Positions 6,084-7,349 of a DNA stretch of 7,349 nucleotides are shown piece by piece (positions within the stretch are counted from its first letter, which is position 1; each line of letters begins with the position of its first letter). Under the pieces are notes generated by a model, which did not search any database, was not told the origin of the DNA, and was given only the letters and a program-made list of their open reading frames with translations. The DNA lies in assembly GCA_027296205.1 (NCBI GenBank), contig JAPUJM010000197.1, positions 1-7,349 of the forward strand, given 5' to 3'. The DNA comes from Actinomycetota bacterium. GTDB taxonomy: Bacteria > Actinomycetota > Acidimicrobiia > Spongiisociales > ZC4RG35. Made by a program: the position numbers and the translations under genes.

Positions 6084-6113
6084 ATAATATGTGAGTAAAC
6101 ACTCACCTGTCAA
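6084..6113 (-). promoter_or_regulatory. Promoter of the ArsR-SRPBCC gene (-35 TTGACA, -10 TATTAT)
   Basis: On the minus strand a perfect TTGACA (6108-6113) and TATTAT (6084-6089, five of six to consensus) are separated by 18 bases. Six bases (6078-6083) separate the -10 from the ATG, so the transcript should start at or beside the A of the start codon. No Shine-Dalgarno is present. This is the best promoter in the window. Confidence 0.8.
6091..6106. promoter_or_regulatory. Probable ArsR-SRPBCC operator, inverted repeat GTGAGT-N4-ACTCAC
   Basis: Perfect 6-bp arms with a 4-base spacer (GTGAGTAAACACTCAC) fill 16 of the 18 bases between the -35 and -10 of the ArsR-SRPBCC promoter. A dimer bound here would block RNA polymerase, the classic arrangement for ArsR-family autorepression. 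The divergent SnoaL-like gene starts 59 bases beyond the repeat, so it may be co-regulated. The binding protein is inferred from position. Confidence 0.65.
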
Positions 6114-6131
6114 ATCGGAGAGAGAAGTTGG

Positions 6132-6137
6132 TATGGT
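6132..6137 (+). promoter_or_regulatory. Possible -10 of the SnoaL-like gene
   Basis: TATGGT fits the actinobacterial TANNNT pattern and would start transcription near 6144, leaving a leader of about 20 bases that contains the ribosome-binding site. The -35 position (about 6109-6114, GTCAAA) is weak and overlaps the -35 of the divergent promoter. Confidence 0.25.
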
Positions 6138-6164
6138 CCAGGTCTCTCGATCAGAGGAAGAGAT

Positions 6165-6548
6165 ATGGGAGAGCATCCCAATGCCGCAATGTTCCGACAA
6201 GCGATGGACGCCTTCAATGCCGGCGACCCGGCAGGCTTCGCCAGGCTCCTGGCGGACGATGTGGTGTGGCATCAGATTGACGGCGGGACCCTGAACGGAC
6301 GAGATGCCGTCGAGGGGAGTATGTCCGGGTTTGCCGACATCGACTTCACCGGGGAGATTCACGATGTTCTGGCCACCGACGATCACGTGGTCGGACTCAT
6401 CAACGCTCACGTCAAAGTCGGGGATCAGGAGATCAAGTACCGGACGGCAGAAATCTTGCACGTGAGTGATGGCAAGGTCACCGAGCGTTGGGCGTTCTCC
6501 GATGACCCCCAGGCGGTAACGGATTTCTTCAGTCAATTCGACAGCTGA
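6165..6548 (+). CDS. SnoaL-like / NTF2-like family protein
   Basis: A 127-residue single-domain protein with the pattern of the SnoaL-like NTF2 fold. A first helix pair reads MFRQAMDAFNAGDPAGFARLLADDVVWHQ (9-37), then GTLNGRDAVEG (41-51), and later strands carry EIHDVLATDDHVVGLINAHVKV (64-85), EIKYRTAEILHVSDGKVTERWAFSDD (89-114) and a final FFSQF helix. Members range from polyketide cyclases and ketosteroid-isomerase-like enzymes to stress proteins of unknown role, so no reaction can be assigned. The start is well supported: AGAGGA (6153-6158) lies 6 bases before the ATG. It is transcribed divergently from the ArsR-SRPBCC regulator across an 87-bp gap holding the regulator's operator, so it is a plausible target. 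There is no signal peptide or membrane segment. Confidence 0.88.
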   Translation: MGEHPNAAMFRQAMDAFNAGDPAGFARLLADDVVWHQIDGGTLNGRDAVEGSMSGFADIDFTGEIHDVLATDDHVVGLINAHVKVGDQEIKYRTAEILHVSDGKVTERWAFSDDPQAVTDFFSQFDS

Positions 6549-6594
6549 CACCCGCCCCCGAATGAAGTAACGCCGCACCCGGCCGATCGTGGGT

Positions 6595-6606
6595 GACGGC
6601 GCCGTC
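6595..6606. repeat. Perfect 12-bp palindrome upstream of the permease
   Basis: GACGGCGCCGTC is fully self-complementary and lies 29 bases before the permease ATG, over the position expected for its -35 element. It could be an operator or, as a zero-loop palindrome in GC-rich DNA, chance. A short CACCC-N10-GGGTG repeat (6576-6595) sits just before it and could be a weak hairpin ending the SnoaL-like transcript; no T-run follows. Confidence 0.3.
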
Positions 6607-6623
6607 GGGCAGCACGGCTTGTT

Positions 6624-6635
6624 TACGCTCACCTG
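6624..6635 (+). promoter_or_regulatory. -10-like element of a probable leaderless permease mRNA
   Basis: TACGCT (6624-6629) fits TANNNT and lies 6 bases before the ATG at 6636, the same spacing as at the other two apparently leaderless genes here. No Shine-Dalgarno is present upstream of the ATG. No convincing -35 hexamer is visible. Confidence 0.4.
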
Positions 6636-7349
6636 ATGCTGGGATACGTCGTCCGTCGGATTCTGATCTTCCTGGCGAGCGTGGTTGCTGCGTCGCTGCT
6701 GGTCTTCTTTGTCATGTCGGTCCTACCCGGGGATCCGGCCGTTGTCATGCTCGGAACCCAGGCCACTCCCGAGTCGGTCGAGGCCCTTCGCGAAGAACTC
6801 GGGTTGAATCGGCCGTTTCTGGCGCAGTATTTCGACTGGGCGTGGTCTGCCGTCAGAGGCGACTTGGGCGTGTCGTTCTTCTCGGGCATCGCCATCGCAG
6901 GTCAGATCGTCGAGAGACTGAAGGTCACCCTTCCGCTCGCCTTCATGGCCATGACGATGACCATCCTGGTCGCCTTTCCCGCCGGTGTCTTCGCCGCGGC
7001 GCGTCACCGCAGACCTGCCGACACGTTCGTTTCCGTTTCGAGCCAGATAGGCCTGGCCATCCCCGCTTTCTGGGCCGGGCTGATACTCGTCACCGTGTTC
7101 GCCGTGAACCTCTCTTGGTTCCCGGCAGGTGGTTTTCCCGGATGGGACGAGGGCTTCTGGCCGGCCTTCCAAGCCCTGCTGCTCCCGGCGATCTCACTCG
7201 CCCTCGTGCAGAGTGCGATCCTCACCCGTTACGTCAGATCAGCCGTGCTGGAGACGCTCAAACTCGACTTCATCAGGACCGCCAGAGCGAAGGGCTTGAG
7301 CCGATCCGCCGCCCTGTGGCGACACGGCTTGCGGAATGCCTCGATCCCG
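6636..7349 (+). CDS. ABC transporter permease, DppB/OppB type (3' truncated by window edge)
   Basis: The frame runs open from the ATG at 6636 to the last base, giving 238 residues of a protein that usually has a little over 300. It is the first of the two membrane subunits of a peptide/nickel/oligosaccharide-type importer. The N-terminus MLGYVVRRILIFLASVVAASLLVFFVMSVLPGDPA is the classic first helix and LPGDP motif of DppB proteins. The extracytoplasmic segment LREELGLNRPFLAQYFDWAW, then GDLGVSFF, follows, with further membrane segments at about 97-121, 136-158 and 178-197. The cytoplasmic EAA loop that docks on the ATPase begins at about 210 (DFIRTARAKGLSRSAALWRHGLRNA). Substrate cannot be told from the permease alone. 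Partner genes (second permease, ATPases, perhaps the binding protein) are expected to the right of the window. The start appears leaderless. Confidence 0.93.
   Translation, partial: MLGYVVRRILIFLASVVAASLLVFFVMSVLPGDPAVVMLGTQATPESVEALREELGLNRPFLAQYFDWAWSAVRGDLGVSFFSGIAIAGQIVERLKVTLPLAFMAMTMTILVAFPAGVFAAARHRRPADTFVSVSSQIGLAIPAFWAGLILVTVFAVNLSWFPAGGFPGWDEGFWPAFQALLLPAISLALVQSAILTRYVRSAVLETLKLDFIRTARAKGLSRSAALWRHGLRNASIP

Noticed and set aside
6078..6632. Minus-strand extension of the ArsR-SRPBCC frame to a 438-residue ORF
   Set aside because: The extension is antisense to the SnoaL-like gene. It would run through the promoter and operator, and ArsR homology begins exactly at the ATG at 6077.

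Overview
The window is GC-rich, gene-dense bacterial chromosome. Its gene content suggests a high-GC actinobacterium, possibly from an Acidimicrobiia-like lineage: a Sad/GabD-type aldehyde dehydrogenase, a six-helix membrane class III nucleotide cyclase, a short DksA/TraR zinc-finger protein, an ArsR-SRPBCC fusion and apparently leaderless genes. The lineage is an inference from gene style. I see no rRNA, tRNA, CRISPR array, insertion sequence or phage gene, and no gene-free stretch longer than 300 bases.

Layout, left to right. (1) The C-terminal part of a pirin-family cupin protein enters from beyond the left edge and ends at 482. A possible 46-residue membrane protein on the minus strand (479-619) faces it, and their stop codons overlap. 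(2) A plus-strand pair follows: an atypical NAD(P)-binding epimerase-like SDR (755-1693), overlapped by a DksA/TraR-type C4 zinc-finger protein (1684-2028). (3) A membrane adenylate/guanylate cyclase on the minus strand (2030-3247, or to 3322) converges on that pair, with one base between stop codons. (4) A small protein with two putative zinc-binding clusters (3419-3814) is divergent from the cyclase and is followed by a hairpin. (5) A succinate-semialdehyde-dehydrogenase-like enzyme (3889-5253) comes next. (6) A 43-bp near-palindrome sits in the 62-bp gap between it and a convergent ArsR-SRPBCC fusion regulator (5316-6077, minus). (7) A SnoaL/NTF2-like protein (6165-6548) is divergent from the regulator. 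(8) The first 238 residues of a DppB-type ABC transporter permease start at 6636 and run off the right edge.

The most informative part is the regulator locus. The ArsR-SRPBCC gene has a textbook minus-strand promoter (TTGACA, 18-bp spacer, TATTAT). A perfect inverted repeat, GTGAGT-N4-ACTCAC, fills most of the spacer. Only 6 bases lie between the -10 box and the ATG, so the mRNA is probably leaderless and autoregulated. Inside the gene, exactly at the junction of the two domains, a consensus Shine-Dalgarno sequence precedes an in-frame ATG, so a free SRPBCC domain could be made as well. The aldehyde dehydrogenase and permease starts show the same arrangement of -10-like element, 6 bases, ATG and no Shine-Dalgarno. 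I did not find a clearly new multi-gene system. The ArsR-SRPBCC/SnoaL divergent module is the best candidate for unusual biology here.
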